DNA from: Gordonia heveisoli | GTDB taxonomy: Bacteria; Actinomycetota; Actinomycetes; Mycobacteriales; Mycobacteriaceae | Direction of reading: 5' to 3' | NCBI RefSeq assembly: GCF_030315745.1 | Contig: NZ_JASXSH010000002.1 | Coordinates: 186,001-250,000 of the forward strand | Length of the DNA stretch: 64,000 nt | Shown here: piece by piece, positions 18,507 through 35,459 of the stretch | Position numbering within the stretch: the first letter of the stretch is position 1 | Layout of the letters: every line of letters begins with the position of its first letter | Program-made: the position numbers and the translations under genes | Notes under the pieces: generated by a model | The model's input: the letters and a program-made list of their open reading frames with translations, nothing else | Databases searched by the model: none | Told to the model about the DNA's origin: nothing

Positions 18507-19523
18507 GTGAGTTCGCAGCCCCGCAAGTTGTCCATCCTCGATCTGGCACATATCGGCCCCGGTGAGACCGCCGCGCAAAGTTTCGCCGCCAGTGTCGATC
18601 TCGCGCAGCGCGCCGAGGGGTGGGGCTACCACCGCATCTGGTACGCCGAACATCACAACATGAAGACGATCGCCTCAGCCGCACCGGCCGTGCTGATCGC
18701 GCATGTCGCCGCACACACCTCGACGATCCGCCTCGGCGCCGGCGGTGTCATGCTGCCCAATCACTCCCCGCTCGCCATCGCCGAGCAGTTCGGCACGCTC
18801 GCCGAGTTGCATCCAGGTCGGATCGACCTGGGTGTCGGCCGGGCGCCGGGTGGCGATCAGCAGACCTTCGCCGCTCTGCGGCGCACCATCGCCGACGCCG
18901 ACCGGTTTCCCCGCGACGTCCTCGAATTGCAGGGCTATCTCGGTGAGCATTCCCGGGTTGAGGGAGTCCGCGCCACACCCGGCGCAGGCACCGATGTGCC
19001 GCTCTACATTCTCGGCTCGTCGTTGTTCGGGGCCCAGCTCGCCGCCGCCCTCGGGCTGCCCTACGCCTTCGCGTCACATTTCGCGCCACAGGCGTTGACC
19101 GAGGCGGTTGCCCTGTACCGCAGGGAATTTCAACCGTCAACGGTGCTCGATGAGCCCTATGTCATCGCCGGTCTCTGCGCGATCGCCGACGACGACCCGG
19201 CCGTCGCGCACGCCCAGCTGCAGGCGGCCAAGCGGCAGCGGGTCACCGCCTTGTTCGGCCGCGGGCGGACCTTCACCGACGAGGAGGCCGACGCCATCCT
19301 GTCCGTGCCGCAGGGCCGCCAGATCGACGCGATGATGACCTATGCCGGCGTCGGCACCCCCACCGAGGTGCGCGACTATCTCGACTGGTTTGCCGGACAC
19401 GCCGACGCCGACGAGCTGATCGTCGCAGCCATCGCACCCGATCGGGCCATCTGGCGAAATACGTTGGCGCACTTGGCCCCGACGCCCGTCGCCCTCACCA
19501 GCCCTCGCCCACCGGCCACCTGA
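18507..19523 (+). CDS. LLM-class flavin-dependent oxidoreductase (luciferase-like)
   Basis: A 338-residue luciferase-like monooxygenase. The [12 protein letters not shown] motif, [41 protein letters not shown] and the C-terminal [28 protein letters not shown] are standard for the MsnO8 group of this family. It probably uses FMNH2 (or F420, as some mycobacterial members do); the substrate is unknown. GTG at 18507 is chosen because [18 protein letters not shown] follows immediately; an out-of-frame ATG overlaps it. It does not belong to the recalled mycobacterial block and is divergent from the ABC gene. Confidence 0.85.
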   Translation: MSSQPRKLSILDLAHIGPGETAAQSFAASVDLAQRAEGWGYHRIWYAEHHNMKTIASAAPAVLIAHVAAHTSTIRLGAGGVMLPNHSPLAIAEQFGTLAELHPGRIDLGVGRAPGGDQQTFAALRRTIADADRFPRDVLELQGYLGEHSRVEGVRATPGAGTDVPLYILGSSLFGAQLAAALGLPYAFASHFAPQALTEAVALYRREFQPSTVLDEPYVIAGLCAIADDDPAVAHAQLQAAKRQRVTALFGRGRTFTDEEADAILSVPQGRQIDAMMTYAGVGTPTEVRDYLDWFAGHADADELIVAAIAPDRAIWRNTLAHLAPTPVALTSPRPPAT

Positions 19524-19576
19524 GCAGCCCGCCGACAAAGCTGCGAGCGTCACGGAGGATCTACCACGGATACGAG

Positions 19577-20026
19577 TCAGGCCAGCCGGAAGTCGTCGAA
19601 GTCGAACCCGGGCACCACGATCGCACTGACCAGCGCCGCCTCAGCCCTCGCCGGCCGCGCGCGTTGCCAGCAGCCTGGCGGCACCACCGCCTGCGGCCGC
19701 TGCCCCGCGGTGACATCCGGTCCGAGCGCAATCGGCTGCGGCGCCCCCGGCGCGTCGTCGGTGCCGCCGAGGTCGAGGATGACTGGAGCACCGCGATGGT
19801 GCAGCCAGATCTCCGCGCCGCGCACGGTGTGCCACGCCGATTCTTCTCCGGGGAGCAGCAGAAAGTAGATCGCGGTACCTGCCGACCGGGCACCGGAATA
19901 GCCGGACGGAAGAACGGTTTCGGGCAAGGTCAGGTCGCTGCGCCAGGTCTCCGCGAACCAACCGCCCTCGGGGTGTGGCGACAGATCCAGTTCCTGGGCC
20001 CAGTCGGGCAGGACAGGATCGCTCAT
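19577..20026 (-). CDS. Cupin domain protein (DUF985)
   Basis: A 149-residue single-domain cupin of the DUF985/YML079w type: LSPHPEGGWFAETWRSD, GTAIYFLLLPGEESAWHTVRGAEIWLHHRGAP (metal-type His residues) and VVPPGCWQRARP. The family binds a small metabolite with an unproven activity. The ATG at 20026 overlaps the upstream PTH2 stop by ATGA, so this is the last gene of a serB-PTH2-cupin unit. Confidence 0.85.
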   Translation of the reverse strand: MSDPVLPDWAQELDLSPHPEGGWFAETWRSDLTLPETVLPSGYSGARSAGTAIYFLLLPGEESAWHTVRGAEIWLHHRGAPVILDLGGTDDAPGAPQPIALGPDVTAGQRPQAVVPPGCWQRARPARAEAALVSAIVVPGFDFDDFRLA

Positions 20027-20775
20027 CAGCGGACCTCCGCGATCACGGTGACCGAACCGGGTGCGATCTCGGTGAAACCCGCGTCGCGAACCGCGACCGC
20101 GCGCCCTGCCGCATCCGCGCCGAGTAGTTCCCGCCACCTCGCCACGTCGGCGACGCGCACCGCGAGCGGGCACTCGTCGGCACGCCACCGCGCGGTATCG
20201 GCGACCGACAGCAATCTGACGACCAGCATTGCCGCGTGCCCGACCTGTGCCGCGGTCTTACCCACCGACATATCCAGTTCGGGGTTGATCCACAGCACGA
20301 CACCATGTTCGGGCGCCTGCGTCGGTAGTGCTCCGTCCACCTCGGTGCCGCCGATCTGCAACCGGGAGATCCGGCGATCGACGTCGCCGATCCGGCCGGG
20401 CACGAAGGCTCGAGCCTGCGCGCTGCCCTGCGTCGCGGTGACCCCCCACACTTCCTGCGCCGCAACCCAGTGCGCGCCCCGGGCCCGCCGGGCGATCTTC
20501 CTGATCCGTGCGTCGCACCAGACGTCGAGTTCCGGCGCCCACGGCCCGTCGCCTGCGCTGCGGTCGTCCAGACACAGCAGGGCGACGGCGCGTGCGCCGG
20601 CCTCGAGAAGGTCGGTACGGTCGGGCGGGTCGGCCTTCTCTATCCGCAACACCATCTGCATGGCGCGGACATCGGCAGGGTCCGACGGATCGTCGTGACC
20701 GCCGACGTAGCTGGTCAGACGCCGGTGATTCTCGATCAACGCAGCGTCGGCGACAGGTGTGTCCGGAGACGACAC
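20026..20775 (-). CDS. Peptidyl-tRNA hydrolase 2 (PTH2) family protein
   Basis: A 249-residue protein whose C-terminal 120 residues fit PTH2: HGVVLWINPELDMSVGKTAAQVGHAAM contains the KxAAQxxHA motif of the fold. The N-terminal half (VSYVGGHDDPSDPADVRAMQMVL region and an aromatic-rich arm) is an extension not seen in the short archaeal enzymes. It may release peptides from peptidyl-tRNA, but in bacteria such proteins are not the main PTH and the role is uncertain. GTG at 20775 lies 1 nt after the serB stop, with GGAG 6 nt upstream. Confidence 0.78.
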   Translation of the reverse strand: MSSPDTPVADAALIENHRRLTSYVGGHDDPSDPADVRAMQMVLRIEKADPPDRTDLLEAGARAVALLCLDDRSAGDGPWAPELDVWCDARIRKIARRARGAHWVAAQEVWGVTATQGSAQARAFVPGRIGDVDRRISRLQIGGTEVDGALPTQAPEHGVVLWINPELDMSVGKTAAQVGHAAMLVVRLLSVADTARWRADECPLAVRVADVARWRELLGADAAGRAVAVRDAGFTEIAPGSVTVIAEVR

Positions 20776-20776
20776 G

Positions 20777-23828
<3,052 letters not shown>

Positions 23829-24111
23829 AGATCCTCCTCTGGCCCGACCTCTAAAGGGAGTACCCGCGACGGTCTCCCAGGTCGGCACATGAACAAACCG
23901 AGCGCTGGTAAGTGATCCTAAACCCTTCCGGGCGCCCCGTCCGACCCGGTCCTACGATCTGTCGTAATTGATTGATGCAACCATCCGTTCGGCCAGGTCA
24001 GCGCACCTCCAACACGGTGACACCTATGCCGTGGGCGCTGCTCGTGTCGCCGTCGCGCGCACCGTGCACCGACGCGGGCGGCGTCCGTGGGATCGGACTC
24101 TGCCCCGATGC

Positions 24112-24117
24112 TAGGTT
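24112..24117 (+). promoter_or_regulatory. -10-like TAGGTT before fecB
   Basis: TAGGTT ends 6 nt before the GTG at 24124, a leaderless-type arrangement. Confidence 0.45.
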
Positions 24118-24123
24118 GGGCGG

Positions 24124-25131
24124 GTGCAGCGCAGCGGAGCAAAGGCCCGTCTCGTGCGCGGACTGACCCTGTCGATATGCGCCTCGCTGGCCCTTTTCAG
24201 CGCGGGCTGCGCCTCCGACGACGTTCTGCGCACCCCCGACGGTTCACCGATCTCGACCTCGACCACCCGGATCGCAGAGGTCAACCTGGTCGCGCCCGAA
24301 CGGGACTATGCGCAGACCTGCCGACCGGCCACCACCCCGGATGAGGGCCGGCCCGACGTCGGCCGCATCGTGGTCACCGATCCGGCGTTGCTCGACGCCG
24401 TCTGCGCGTTGGGTCTCGGTCCCAAGGTGGTCGCGGTGACTGCCGCCCCGGGCAGCGTCGCCGCCTACCTCGGCCCGCAACTGACCTCGGTGCCGGCCGT
24501 GGGCGCCACGCCCGACCCGGCGGCCGTGCAGCGCGCCGACGCCGACATCGTGCTGACCACACCGGCCACCGCAGCGTCGGCCGCAGCCTTCACCGGCGTC
24601 GAGACGGTCACCATCAAGCCGGGCACGTGGCAGGACCAGTTCCAGGCGGTCGCCGATGCGCTCGGCCGCAACCGGGCCGGCACCGCCCGGTTGCGTGAGT
24701 TCACCAACCGGTCCGCCGCACTCGGCCGTTGGTCCGATGCCGCCCACACCTGGGTGTCCCTGGTCCGCTTCACTCCCGCCGACACCGTCATCGCGGGTAA
24801 CGACACCTTCGCCGCGGGCGTCCTCGCGATGATCGGGGCGCAGCGTCCGGCGCCGCAGCGGGTCCAGAAGTCCTTCGTCGTCACCGACCAGAACTTCGCC
24901 GACGTCGACGGCGACCTGATCTATGTCAGCTTCGTCGGCAAGGACGGCCAGGCGCATGGCGAGGACGTCCTGCTCAGCGACCGCTGGCTCGATCTCGGTG
25001 CGCCGACCTGGAAGCGCGTCCTCGCGGTGGATGACGACGTCTGGTATCACGGCCAGGGTCTGGCCGCGGCATGGCTCGTCTTCGACGATGTGAAGGCATC
25101 GCTGCGCGACGGTTCGTCGCAGGGGTCCTGA
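24124..25131 (+). CDS. fecB: Iron-siderophore-type substrate-binding lipoprotein FecB
   Basis: A 335-residue periplasmic binding protein. The N-terminal segment LTLSICASLALFSAGC ends in a lipobox Cys about residue 29. The mature domain shows the type III binding-protein pattern (GRIVVTDPALLDAVCALGLGPKVVAV, DADIVLTTPATA, and C-terminal VLAVDDDVWYHGQGLAAAWLVFDDV). In M. tuberculosis FecB (Rv3044) sits after ctaD and has been connected with siderophore iron and envelope properties. No permease is adjacent. GTG at 24124 is supported by a -10-like hexamer. The 295-nt gap to ctaD is a divergent promoter region. Confidence 0.85.
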   Translation: MQRSGAKARLVRGLTLSICASLALFSAGCASDDVLRTPDGSPISTSTTRIAEVNLVAPERDYAQTCRPATTPDEGRPDVGRIVVTDPALLDAVCALGLGPKVVAVTAAPGSVAAYLGPQLTSVPAVGATPDPAAVQRADADIVLTTPATAASAAAFTGVETVTIKPGTWQDQFQAVADALGRNRAGTARLREFTNRSAALGRWSDAAHTWVSLVRFTPADTVIAGNDTFAAGVLAMIGAQRPAPQRVQKSFVVTDQNFADVDGDLIYVSFVGKDGQAHGEDVLLSDRWLDLGAPTWKRVLAVDDDVWYHGQGLAAAWLVFDDVKASLRDGSSQGS

Positions 25132-25231
25132 GTCCCGCGTCGTCCCGGCAGGTGCTGGCGGCCGGCGGCGAGATCGCGCCACGATGAGTGCAACCCTCGC
25201 CTGATCGAGATGTCAGCAGCAGCCTGGACGT

Positions 25232-25723
25232 ATGACTGTCACCGACGAATATCTCGCCAACAACGTCGACTACGCGAAGACTTTCTCCGGTCCCCTGCCG
25301 TTGCCGCCCAGTCGTCACGTGGCGGTACTCGCCTGTATGGACGCACGTCTGGACGTGTACCGCATCCTCGGTCTCGCCGATGGTGAGGCACATGTCATCC
25401 GCAATGCGGGCGGCGTGGTCACCGACGATGAGATCCGCTCCCTCGCGATCAGCCAGCGCCTGCTCGGCACCACCGAGATCATCCTGATCCACCACACCGA
25501 CTGCGGGATGCTGACCTTCACCGACGACGATTTCAAACGCGGCATCCAGACCGAGATCGGTCAGAAGCCTGCGTGGGCGGCCGAGTCGTTCACCGACTTG
25601 GACGACGATGTGCGCCAATCACTGACCCGTATCCGGAGTTCCCCGTTCATCACGAAGACGAGTTCGTTGCGCGGCTTCGTCTTCGACGTCGCGACCGGCC
25701 TGCTGCGCGAGGTGGATGCCTGA
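25232..25723 (+). CDS. Beta-class carbonic anhydrase
   Basis: A compact 163-residue beta-carbonic anhydrase (type II, CAB-like). Zinc ligands are Cys35 (ACMDARLD, with the Asp37/Arg39 dyad), His88 and Cys91 (HHTDCGM). It interconverts CO2 and bicarbonate in the cytoplasm. The short length and missing N-terminal helices are typical of this subclass. The only nearby ATG is at 25232; no clear ribosome binding site was seen. No operon partner: its downstream neighbour is convergent. Confidence 0.92.
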   Translation: MTVTDEYLANNVDYAKTFSGPLPLPPSRHVAVLACMDARLDVYRILGLADGEAHVIRNAGGVVTDDEIRSLAISQRLLGTTEIILIHHTDCGMLTFTDDDFKRGIQTEIGQKPAWAAESFTDLDDDVRQSLTRIRSSPFITKTSSLRGFVFDVATGLLREVDA

Positions 25724-25771
25724 CCGCGCCACACCACCGCTCCGGCACAACCGATTCGTCGCCGGACGGTC

Positions 25772-27127
25772 TCAGGGCCAGCCGGGCGCGGTGACGACCG
25801 TGCCGTCGGCGGCCGCGGCCACCAGCTGCGCATGGTCTCGTTCGGTCTGATCGGCATAGGCATTGGCGAAGCTCAATACCGACTCATCGACGAGCGCCGA
25901 CGACCCGATGTAGGCATTGATCATCCGGGCGTCCCCACTGCGGGCGTGGGCGCGAGCCAGCACATGCCCGCAGGCGGCCGCGAACTCGGCCAGGCGCCCC
26001 GCGATGGTCTCTCCCTTCGGAATCACCTTGCCGTCGCGGAACTGTCGGACATAGAAGTCGGTGGCACCGATCCGCGTCCAGCCGACGAACATGTCGGTGG
26101 CCGATTGGATCAACCGCTGCCCGTTGACCACTCGCGCGCCGTGGTTGACGTACCGGCTGCGCCCGAGGAACTCCTCGTAGACCGACGGACCGGCCTGCTT
26201 GACCTGTAGGAACAGTGGGTCACCGGTGGCCTGTTCCTCCAGCAACAGCAGGAACACGCGCATCCCGACGCTCCCCACGCCGACGACCTGCTGGACGGCG
26301 TCGACGAGGTCGAAGTGCCGCAGCAGCACCGAGATGTGGTCGGCGACACTGGCGTTGTAATCGTCGATGACCTGCGCCAGCACCGGCGCGTGGTCGGCGA
26401 GCGCATGCACCCGGTAGGGCGGCTTCTCGATGATCCGTCGACGGCCGTCGACGAGCTGGGTCAACTTCTTCGACGCCCCGCGGCTGCTCCGCTTACGCGC
26501 CTGCTTCTCCAGGATCTGGTCAAGTGCCTGCTCGTCGTTCTCCGAGACCAGGTAGGCGACCAGGTGAGAAACGTCGATGATCTCCGACCACACGTCCAGT
26601 TCGGGCCAGCCCGCATAGGTCGTCATCCAGGTCCGATAGCCCTGGCATCCCGCGCGCACCGCGTCGTCGGCGACCTCGGGTGTCACCCCGTTCTCGCGCG
26701 CGAGAACGACCAGACTCGCAGCGAAACGCAGCAGGTCCCATTCGAACGGACCGGGCAGCGTCTCGTCGAAGTCGCGCAGGTCGAAGGCCAGCACACGTTC
26801 CGGGGTGTTCCACAGACCGAAGTTGAGCACATGCGCGTCTCCGCACAATTGCACGTCGATCCCGGTGTTGGGCCGCGACGCCAGGTCGGCGGCCATCACC
26901 GCGGCCGCTCCCCGGTAGTAGGTCCACGGGGAGGCCGCCATCCGGCCCAGCCGGATGGGCACCAGGCGGGGATCTCGATGCTCGTTCTGCGCCAGGATGG
27001 TGGCCAGCGGATCGTGTCCGCGGGTGTCCGGGTCCCATTCGCCGAGTCGACTGCGTTTGACCACCCGGCGCGCGGCCCGGCCACGGTCGACGGGACTGAT
27101 CGGCGGCTGACGTTTCGCGTCCGGCAT
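25772..27127 (-). CDS. DUF2252 family protein
   Basis: A 451-residue DUF2252 protein with a kinase-like fold character: VQLCGDAHVLNFGLWNTPERVLAFDLRDFDETLPGPFEWDLLRFAASL is the family core (a GDxHxxN and DFDE pattern like the catalytic and metal loops of aminoglycoside-phosphotransferase-like enzymes). SVGMRVFLLLLEEQATGDPLFLQVKQA and the terminal YADQTERDHAQLV are conserved too. Substrate unknown. The ATG at 27127 is preferred to 27184; both are open, and the choice is moderate. It is divergent from helZ. Confidence 0.8.
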   Translation of the reverse strand: MPDAKRQPPISPVDRGRAARRVVKRSRLGEWDPDTRGHDPLATILAQNEHRDPRLVPIRLGRMAASPWTYYRGAAAVMAADLASRPNTGIDVQLCGDAHVLNFGLWNTPERVLAFDLRDFDETLPGPFEWDLLRFAASLVVLARENGVTPEVADDAVRAGCQGYRTWMTTYAGWPELDVWSEIIDVSHLVAYLVSENDEQALDQILEKQARKRSSRGASKKLTQLVDGRRRIIEKPPYRVHALADHAPVLAQVIDDYNASVADHISVLLRHFDLVDAVQQVVGVGSVGMRVFLLLLEEQATGDPLFLQVKQAGPSVYEEFLGRSRYVNHGARVVNGQRLIQSATDMFVGWTRIGATDFYVRQFRDGKVIPKGETIAGRLAEFAAACGHVLARAHARSGDARMINAYIGSSALVDESVLSFANAYADQTERDHAQLVAAAADGTVVTAPGWP

Positions 27128-27213
27128 CCCCGTATTGTCCACCACCGCGCGCGCCGAAACCCCCTCATTGCCGTCCCGCGCCATCGACCGGCGTCGGCGT
27201 CGGTGTCACGACC

Positions 27214-27219
27214 TATGGT
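27214..27219 (+). promoter_or_regulatory. -10-like TATGGT before the helZ leader ORF
   Basis: TATGGT ends 7 nt before the ATG at 27227. Transcription from it would start at or next to the leader ORF. Confidence 0.45.
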
Positions 27220-27226
27220 TGACGAC

Positions 27227-27256
27227 ATGGCACCGACGATCCCCGGGGAGGCATAG
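27227..27256 (+). CDS. 9-codon leader ORF upstream of helZ
   Basis: ATG to TAG, encoding MAPTIPGEA. A TATGGT hexamer lies 7 nt upstream, so a leaderless transcript would open with this ORF. Its codons include the GGGGAGG (27245-27251) that is the apparent ribosome binding site of helZ, and its stop is 4 nt before the helZ GTG. Ribosomes translating it would pass over that site, a layout suited to translational coupling. Whether it is translated is not shown; it may be chance. Confidence 0.4.
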   Translation: MAPTIPGEA

Positions 27257-27260
27257 CGGC

Positions 27261-30220
<2,960 letters not shown>

Positions 30221-30224
<4 letters not shown>

Positions 30225-31006
30225 GTCGCGGCACGGTGCCGGTACGCGGGTATGCCCTGACCCGATGGGGCCGGGCCTTCGTCGACGTCGTCGAGGGCCG
30301 GACCGATGGCAACTCCCCGACCGTCGCCGACAGCCGTCATATCACCAAGGCGCGCAGATATTTTCGCGATCGCCACGTCCGGCGGCTGAGCCTGGGGCCA
30401 GGCCGGGTGTCGGCGTCGGTGGACGGCAGCCAGCTCGATCCGTTCGACGTCATCCTGACGATGCGCGTCGTGGACGCAGGCACGGTCACCCAGTTGCTGC
30501 GTGCGCAGGGGGCGGTCGACGATCTGATGTCGCTGACTCGTGGCGAACAGCCGGCGACGCTCGGCTCGCTCATCCTGCCGACCGAGACCGCCGACATCGC
30601 CTCGGACTGCACCTGCCCCGACGGCGCGGTGCGCTGCATTCACGCACTCGCCGTCGCCTACGAGGTGGCGGCCGAGATCGACCGTTCCCCGTTGACGTTG
30701 CTGAGCGTGATGGGCACCGACCTGAAGTCGCTACTCGACGCAGCCGGCGACCGCACCCCGCGCCCCACCACCGAAGCAGACGCCGACGACGGCCAGACCC
30801 CGGTCACCGACGACTTCTTCGGCGGCGCAATGATTCTGCCGCCACTGCCGACGCCGAGCCGGATGAATCCGCTCACCGACCTGGACGGCACCGCTCTGCG
30901 CGCAGCGCTGCGCGCCACCGGTGTCACCCCGGCAGATATGGCCGAGACCATCGACGAACTCGGCGACCTGTACGACCGGCTCGTCGAGGTGCCGACAGAT
31001 GTGTAG
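30221..31006 (+). CDS. SWIM zinc-finger protein partnered with HelZ
   Basis: A 261-residue protein with one SWIM finger, CxC-x6-CxH: Cys130, Cys132, Cys139 and His141 in DCTCPDGAVRCIHALAVAYE. SWIM fingers are known from bacterial SWI2/SNF2 neighbours and MULE transposases, and probably bind DNA or proteins. The N-terminal 125 residues are beta-rich, with a RHITKARRYFRDRHVRRL basic stretch. The C-terminal half is acidic with no recognised domain. ATGA overlap with helZ means translational coupling and probably a complex. The stop codon lies within the left arm of a perfect hairpin. Confidence 0.85.
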
Positions 31007-31044
31007 CCTCTGGCCGCGGAATCCGCGGCCAGAGGCTACACATC
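30998..31044. terminator. Perfect 23-bp-stem bidirectional terminator overlapping a stop codon
   Basis: Two perfect 23-nt arms (30998-31020 and 31022-31044) with a single-base gap at 31021. The left arm starts in the last two codons and stop of the SWIM gene. The convergent nrdF gene ends 20 nt downstream, so it serves both. Confidence 0.8.
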
Positions 31045-31063
31045 GGTGAGCCTGGTGGGGTGG

Positions 31064-32071
<1,008 letters not shown>

Positions 32072-32126
32072 TTATTCCTCGTCTCACAGGTCATTCGAAG
32101 TCCGGAAGTCGTGGTGGCGCACAGGC

Positions 32127-34346
32127 TCACAGCATGCACGACACGCAGCCCTCCACCTCGGTCCCTTCCAGGGCCATCTGGCGCAGGCGGATGTAGTACA
32201 GCGTCTTGATGCCCTTGCGCCAGGCGTAGATCTGCGCCTTGTTGACGTCGCGGGTGGTGGCGGTGTCCTTGAAGAACAGCGTCAGACTCAGACCCTGGTC
32301 GACGTGCTGGGTGGCAGCCGCGTAGGTGTCGATGATCTTCTCGTAACCGATCTCGTACGCGTCCTGGTAGTACTCCAGGTTGTCGTTGTCCATGTAGGGC
32401 GCCGGATAGTAGACGCGGCCGATCTTGCCTTCCTTGCGGATCTCGACCTTCGCGGCGACCGGGTGGATCGAACTCGTCGAGTGGTTGATGTAGGAGATCG
32501 ACCCGGTCGGCGGCACCGCCTGCAGGTTCTGGTTGTAGATGCCGTCGCGGGCGACGGCGGCCTTCAGTTCCCGCCAGTCGTCCTGGGTCGGGATGTGGAT
32601 CCCGGCCTGGCCGAACAGATCTCGCACCTTGTCGGTCGCCGGCTCCCACACCTGGTCGGTGTACTTGTCGAAGAACTCACCGCTGGCGTACTTCGACTTC
32701 TCGAAGCCTGCGAAGGAGGCACCACGCTCGGCGGCGACCCGGTTGGAGGCGCGGATCGTGTGGTAGAGCACCGTATAGAAGTAGATGTTGGTGAAGTCGA
32801 TACCCTCGTCGCTGCCGTAGAAGATCCGCTCGCGCGCGAGGTAGCCGTGCAGGTTCATCTGGCCGAGGCCGATGGCGTGTCCCTCGTCGTTGGCCCGTTT
32901 GATCGACGGCACCGAATCGATCGCGGTCTGATCGGCGACGGCGGTCAGACCGCGGATCGCCGTCTCGATGGTCTGACCGATATCCGGTGAGTCCATCGTC
33001 TTGGCGATGTTGAGCGAGCCGAGGTTGCATGAGATGTCCTTGCCCACATGGGAATAGGACAGGTCGTCGTTGAACGTCGACGGGGTGGAGACCTGCAGGA
33101 TCTCCGAGCAGAGGTTGGAGTGGGTGATCTTGCCGTCGATCGGGTTGGCCCGATTCACCGTGTCCTCGAACATGATGTAGGGGTAGCCCGACTCGAACTG
33201 CAGCTCGGCGAGGGTCTGGAAGAATTCGCGGGCCTTGATCTTGGTCTTACGGATCCGCCGGTCCTCGACCATCTCGTGATACGTGTCGGTCACGTTGATG
33301 TCGGCGAACGGCTTGCCGTAGACGCGTTCCACGTCATACGGGCTGAACAGGTACATGTCGTCGTTGTTCTTGGCCAGTTGGAAGGTGATGTCGGGAATCA
33401 CCACGCCGAGCGACAAGGTCTTGATGCGAATCTTCTCGTCCGCGTTCTCCCGCTTGGTGTCCAGGAAGCGGTAGATGTCGGGATGGTGGGCGTGCAGGTA
33501 CACCGCGCCCGCACCCTGCCGGGCACCGAGCTGATTGGCGTAGGAGAAGGAGTCCTCGAGGAGCTTCATGATCGGGATGACACCCGAGCTCTGGTTCTCG
33601 ATCTTCTTGATCGGGGCACCGTGTTCACGGACATTGCTCAGCAGCAGCGCAACACCGCCACCACGCTTGGACAGTTGGAGCGCCGAGTTGATCGACCGGC
33701 CGATCGACTCCATGTTGTCCTCGATGCGGAGCAGGAAGCACGACACCGGCTCACCGCGCTGCTTCTTACCCGAGTTGAGGAACGTCGGGGTCGCCGGCTG
33801 GAACCGGCCTTCGATGATCTCGTCGACCAGGTTGCGGGCCAGCGCGGTGTCGCCGTCGGCGAGCGTCAGCGCAACCATGCACACCCGGTCCTCGAAACGC
33901 TCGAGGTAGCGTTTCCCGTCGAAGGTCTTCAGCGTGTAGCTGGTGTAGTACTTGAACGCCCCGAGGAACGTCGGGAACCGGAACTTCTTGCCGTAGGCAT
34001 GCCCGAACAGGAGTTTCACGAACTCACGGTCGTATTTGGCGAGCACCTCGGGCTCGTAGTAGTTCTCCTCGACGAGATAGTCGAGCTTCTCGTCGAGGTC
34101 GTGGAAGAACACCGTGTTCTGGTTGACGTGCTGCAGGAAGTACTGCCGCGCGGCCTCCCGGTCCTTGTCGAACTGGATCCGCCCATCTCGGTCGTACAGG
34201 TTGAGCATCGCATTGAGTGCGTGGAAGTCGAGGTCGCCGGGCTCATGGCCGGACGGCCCCGCATGCACCCCCGACTGACTGGCCGAGGCGGTACGCGAGG
34301 TGGCGACGGCGCCGGAACTGGATGCTTGGGCGACGGTAGGCGACAC
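32127..34346 (-). CDS. nrdE: Class Ib ribonucleotide reductase alpha subunit NrdE
   Basis: A 739-residue catalytic subunit that reduces ribonucleoside diphosphates. The substrate-site region includes [17 protein letters not shown], a [18 protein letters not shown] loop, the NLCSEILQ site (catalytic Asn, Cys, Glu) and [28 protein letters not shown] is also family-typical. The C-terminal CVSCML (Cys734/Cys737) is the redox-active tail reduced by NrdH. There is no N-terminal ATP-cone, as in class Ib. GTG at 34346 follows AGGGAGT, giving an about 30-residue Ser/Ala-rich extension compared with mycobacterial NrdE. A start farther up is not supported. Confidence 0.96.
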   Translation of the reverse strand: MSPTVAQASSSGAVATSRTASASQSGVHAGPSGHEPGDLDFHALNAMLNLYDRDGRIQFDKDREAARQYFLQHVNQNTVFFHDLDEKLDYLVEENYYEPEVLAKYDREFVKLLFGHAYGKKFRFPTFLGAFKYYTSYTLKTFDGKRYLERFEDRVCMVALTLADGDTALARNLVDEIIEGRFQPATPTFLNSGKKQRGEPVSCFLLRIEDNMESIGRSINSALQLSKRGGGVALLLSNVREHGAPIKKIENQSSGVIPIMKLLEDSFSYANQLGARQGAGAVYLHAHHPDIYRFLDTKRENADEKIRIKTLSLGVVIPDITFQLAKNNDDMYLFSPYDVERVYGKPFADINVTDTYHEMVEDRRIRKTKIKAREFFQTLAELQFESGYPYIMFEDTVNRANPIDGKITHSNLCSEILQVSTPSTFNDDLSYSHVGKDISCNLGSLNIAKTMDSPDIGQTIETAIRGLTAVADQTAIDSVPSIKRANDEGHAIGLGQMNLHGYLARERIFYGSDEGIDFTNIYFYTVLYHTIRASNRVAAERGASFAGFEKSKYASGEFFDKYTDQVWEPATDKVRDLFGQAGIHIPTQDDWRELKAAVARDGIYNQNLQAVPPTGSISYINHSTSSIHPVAAKVEIRKEGKIGRVYYPAPYMDNDNLEYYQDAYEIGYEKIIDTYAAATQHVDQGLSLTLFFKDTATTRDVNKAQIYAWRKGIKTLYYIRLRQMALEGTEVEGCVSCML

Positions 34347-34437
34347 GAAGAGACTCCCTGGGCAGATGGGTGATGAAACTGAGGGTAGGACGGGGGTACG
34401 ACAATCGGCTGTTGGAACAAACGGGGGATATGGACGA

Positions 34438-34938
34438 TCAGGCCGGCGCGCCGTGCAACCGCAGCATCGCCGGATCGGCGAATTCGGGCCGGGCGGCGAA
34501 GTCGGTGAGTCCGGCCCGGACACGCTCGACGTCGTCGGTCGTCCCCATGAGCTCGAACCGGTAGAGGTAGGGCACCTCGCACTTATGCGAGATGATGTCG
34601 CCTGCGTGGCAGAACTCGGCACCGAAATTCGTGTTGCCCGCGGCGATCACCCCGCGGATCAACGTTCGGTTGTGTTCGTTGTTCAGGAACCGGATCACCT
34701 GCTTGGGCACGAATCCGCCGGGTTTGCCGGTGGCCTTGTGTCCGCCATAGGTCGGGCAGATGAGTACGTACGGCTCATCGACCGAGATAGCAGGATGGGA
34801 ACCGTCGGTGTGTTCACGATCGGCCGACCGGTCGAGGATCGGAATCCGCACGGCGCGCATACCCAGCTTCTCGACGAAGCGGTGCGTGTTCTCCGACACC
34901 GACGAGAAGTAGACGATCAGTGGCTCAGTGACCGGCAT
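34438..34938 (-). CDS. nrdI: Class Ib ribonucleotide reductase flavodoxin NrdI
   Basis: A 166-residue flavodoxin-like protein. [17 protein letters not shown] is the FMN phosphate loop, [11 protein letters not shown] and [16 protein letters not shown] form the FMN isoalloxazine surroundings, and the last is typical for NrdI. It supplies oxidant to build the NrdF metallo-tyrosyl radical. AGGAGG lies 11 nt upstream of the ATG. It is the second gene of nrdHIEF. Confidence 0.95.
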   Translation of the reverse strand: MPVTEPLIVYFSSVSENTHRFVEKLGMRAVRIPILDRSADREHTDGSHPAISVDEPYVLICPTYGGHKATGKPGGFVPKQVIRFLNNEHNRTLIRGVIAAGNTNFGAEFCHAGDIISHKCEVPYLYRFELMGTTDDVERVRAGLTDFAARPEFADPAMLRLHGAPA

Positions 34939-35086
34939 GGTCGCCCTCGCCTCCTCAGGTCATCTCGGATGGTTCGCTATCGATCGGGTTTCCATTGGGC
35001 GGTATCTGAAACAACTCGGCCCGGTCGGGCGGATCCGGCTTCCCCTTCGGATCAGCCACGTACCGGGCCTTCGCGTAAGCGAGGTG

Positions 35087-35320
35087 TCAGGCCGCGCTGA
35101 CCGCGAGCGCCTTGATGCGATCGGGGCGGAAGCCCGACCAGTGTTCGTCACCGACGACCACGACGGGCGCCTGCAGGTAGCCCAGCGCCATCACATAGTC
35201 ACGCGCCTCGGGATCCTCACTGATGTCGACGACGTCATAGTCCAGCCCCTGCTTGTCGAGGGCCTTGTAGGTCGCATTGCACTGGACGCAAGCCGGCTTG
35301 GTGTAGACGGTGATGGCCAT
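35087..35320 (-). CDS. nrdH: Glutaredoxin-like NrdH
   Basis: A 77-residue redoxin. The active site is Cys11-Val-Gln-Cys14 (KPACVQC), and the GYLQAPVVVV segment carries the cis-Pro and the WSGFRPDRIKAL tail is typical of NrdH (thioredoxin-reductase-linked). It reduces NrdE. It is the first gene of the operon. GAGGAG lies 8-9 nt before the ATG. Confidence 0.95.
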   Translation of the reverse strand: MAITVYTKPACVQCNATYKALDKQGLDYDVVDISEDPEARDYVMALGYLQAPVVVVGDEHWSGFRPDRIKALAVSAA

Positions 35321-35459
35321 GTGGATGTCTCCTCAAGTAGTGGATTCGCCAGTGACGTGTGGTTTCCCAGAGTGAAGATAGTGATCTGAGTCACCGTCTT
35401 CGCAGTGGATTGAGAACCGGCCGCAAGGGCCACTCCCATCCGCCTGACTGGTATCCCAA

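Noticed and set aside
24000-24120. Small gene in the ctaD/fecB gap
   Set aside because: Open readings lack a start with a ribosome binding site and have no family-like sequence.
27135-27260. Longer N-terminus for helZ from 27135
   Set aside because: It is Arg-rich, antisense to the DUF2252 start, and GTG at 27261 has a clear ribosome binding site.
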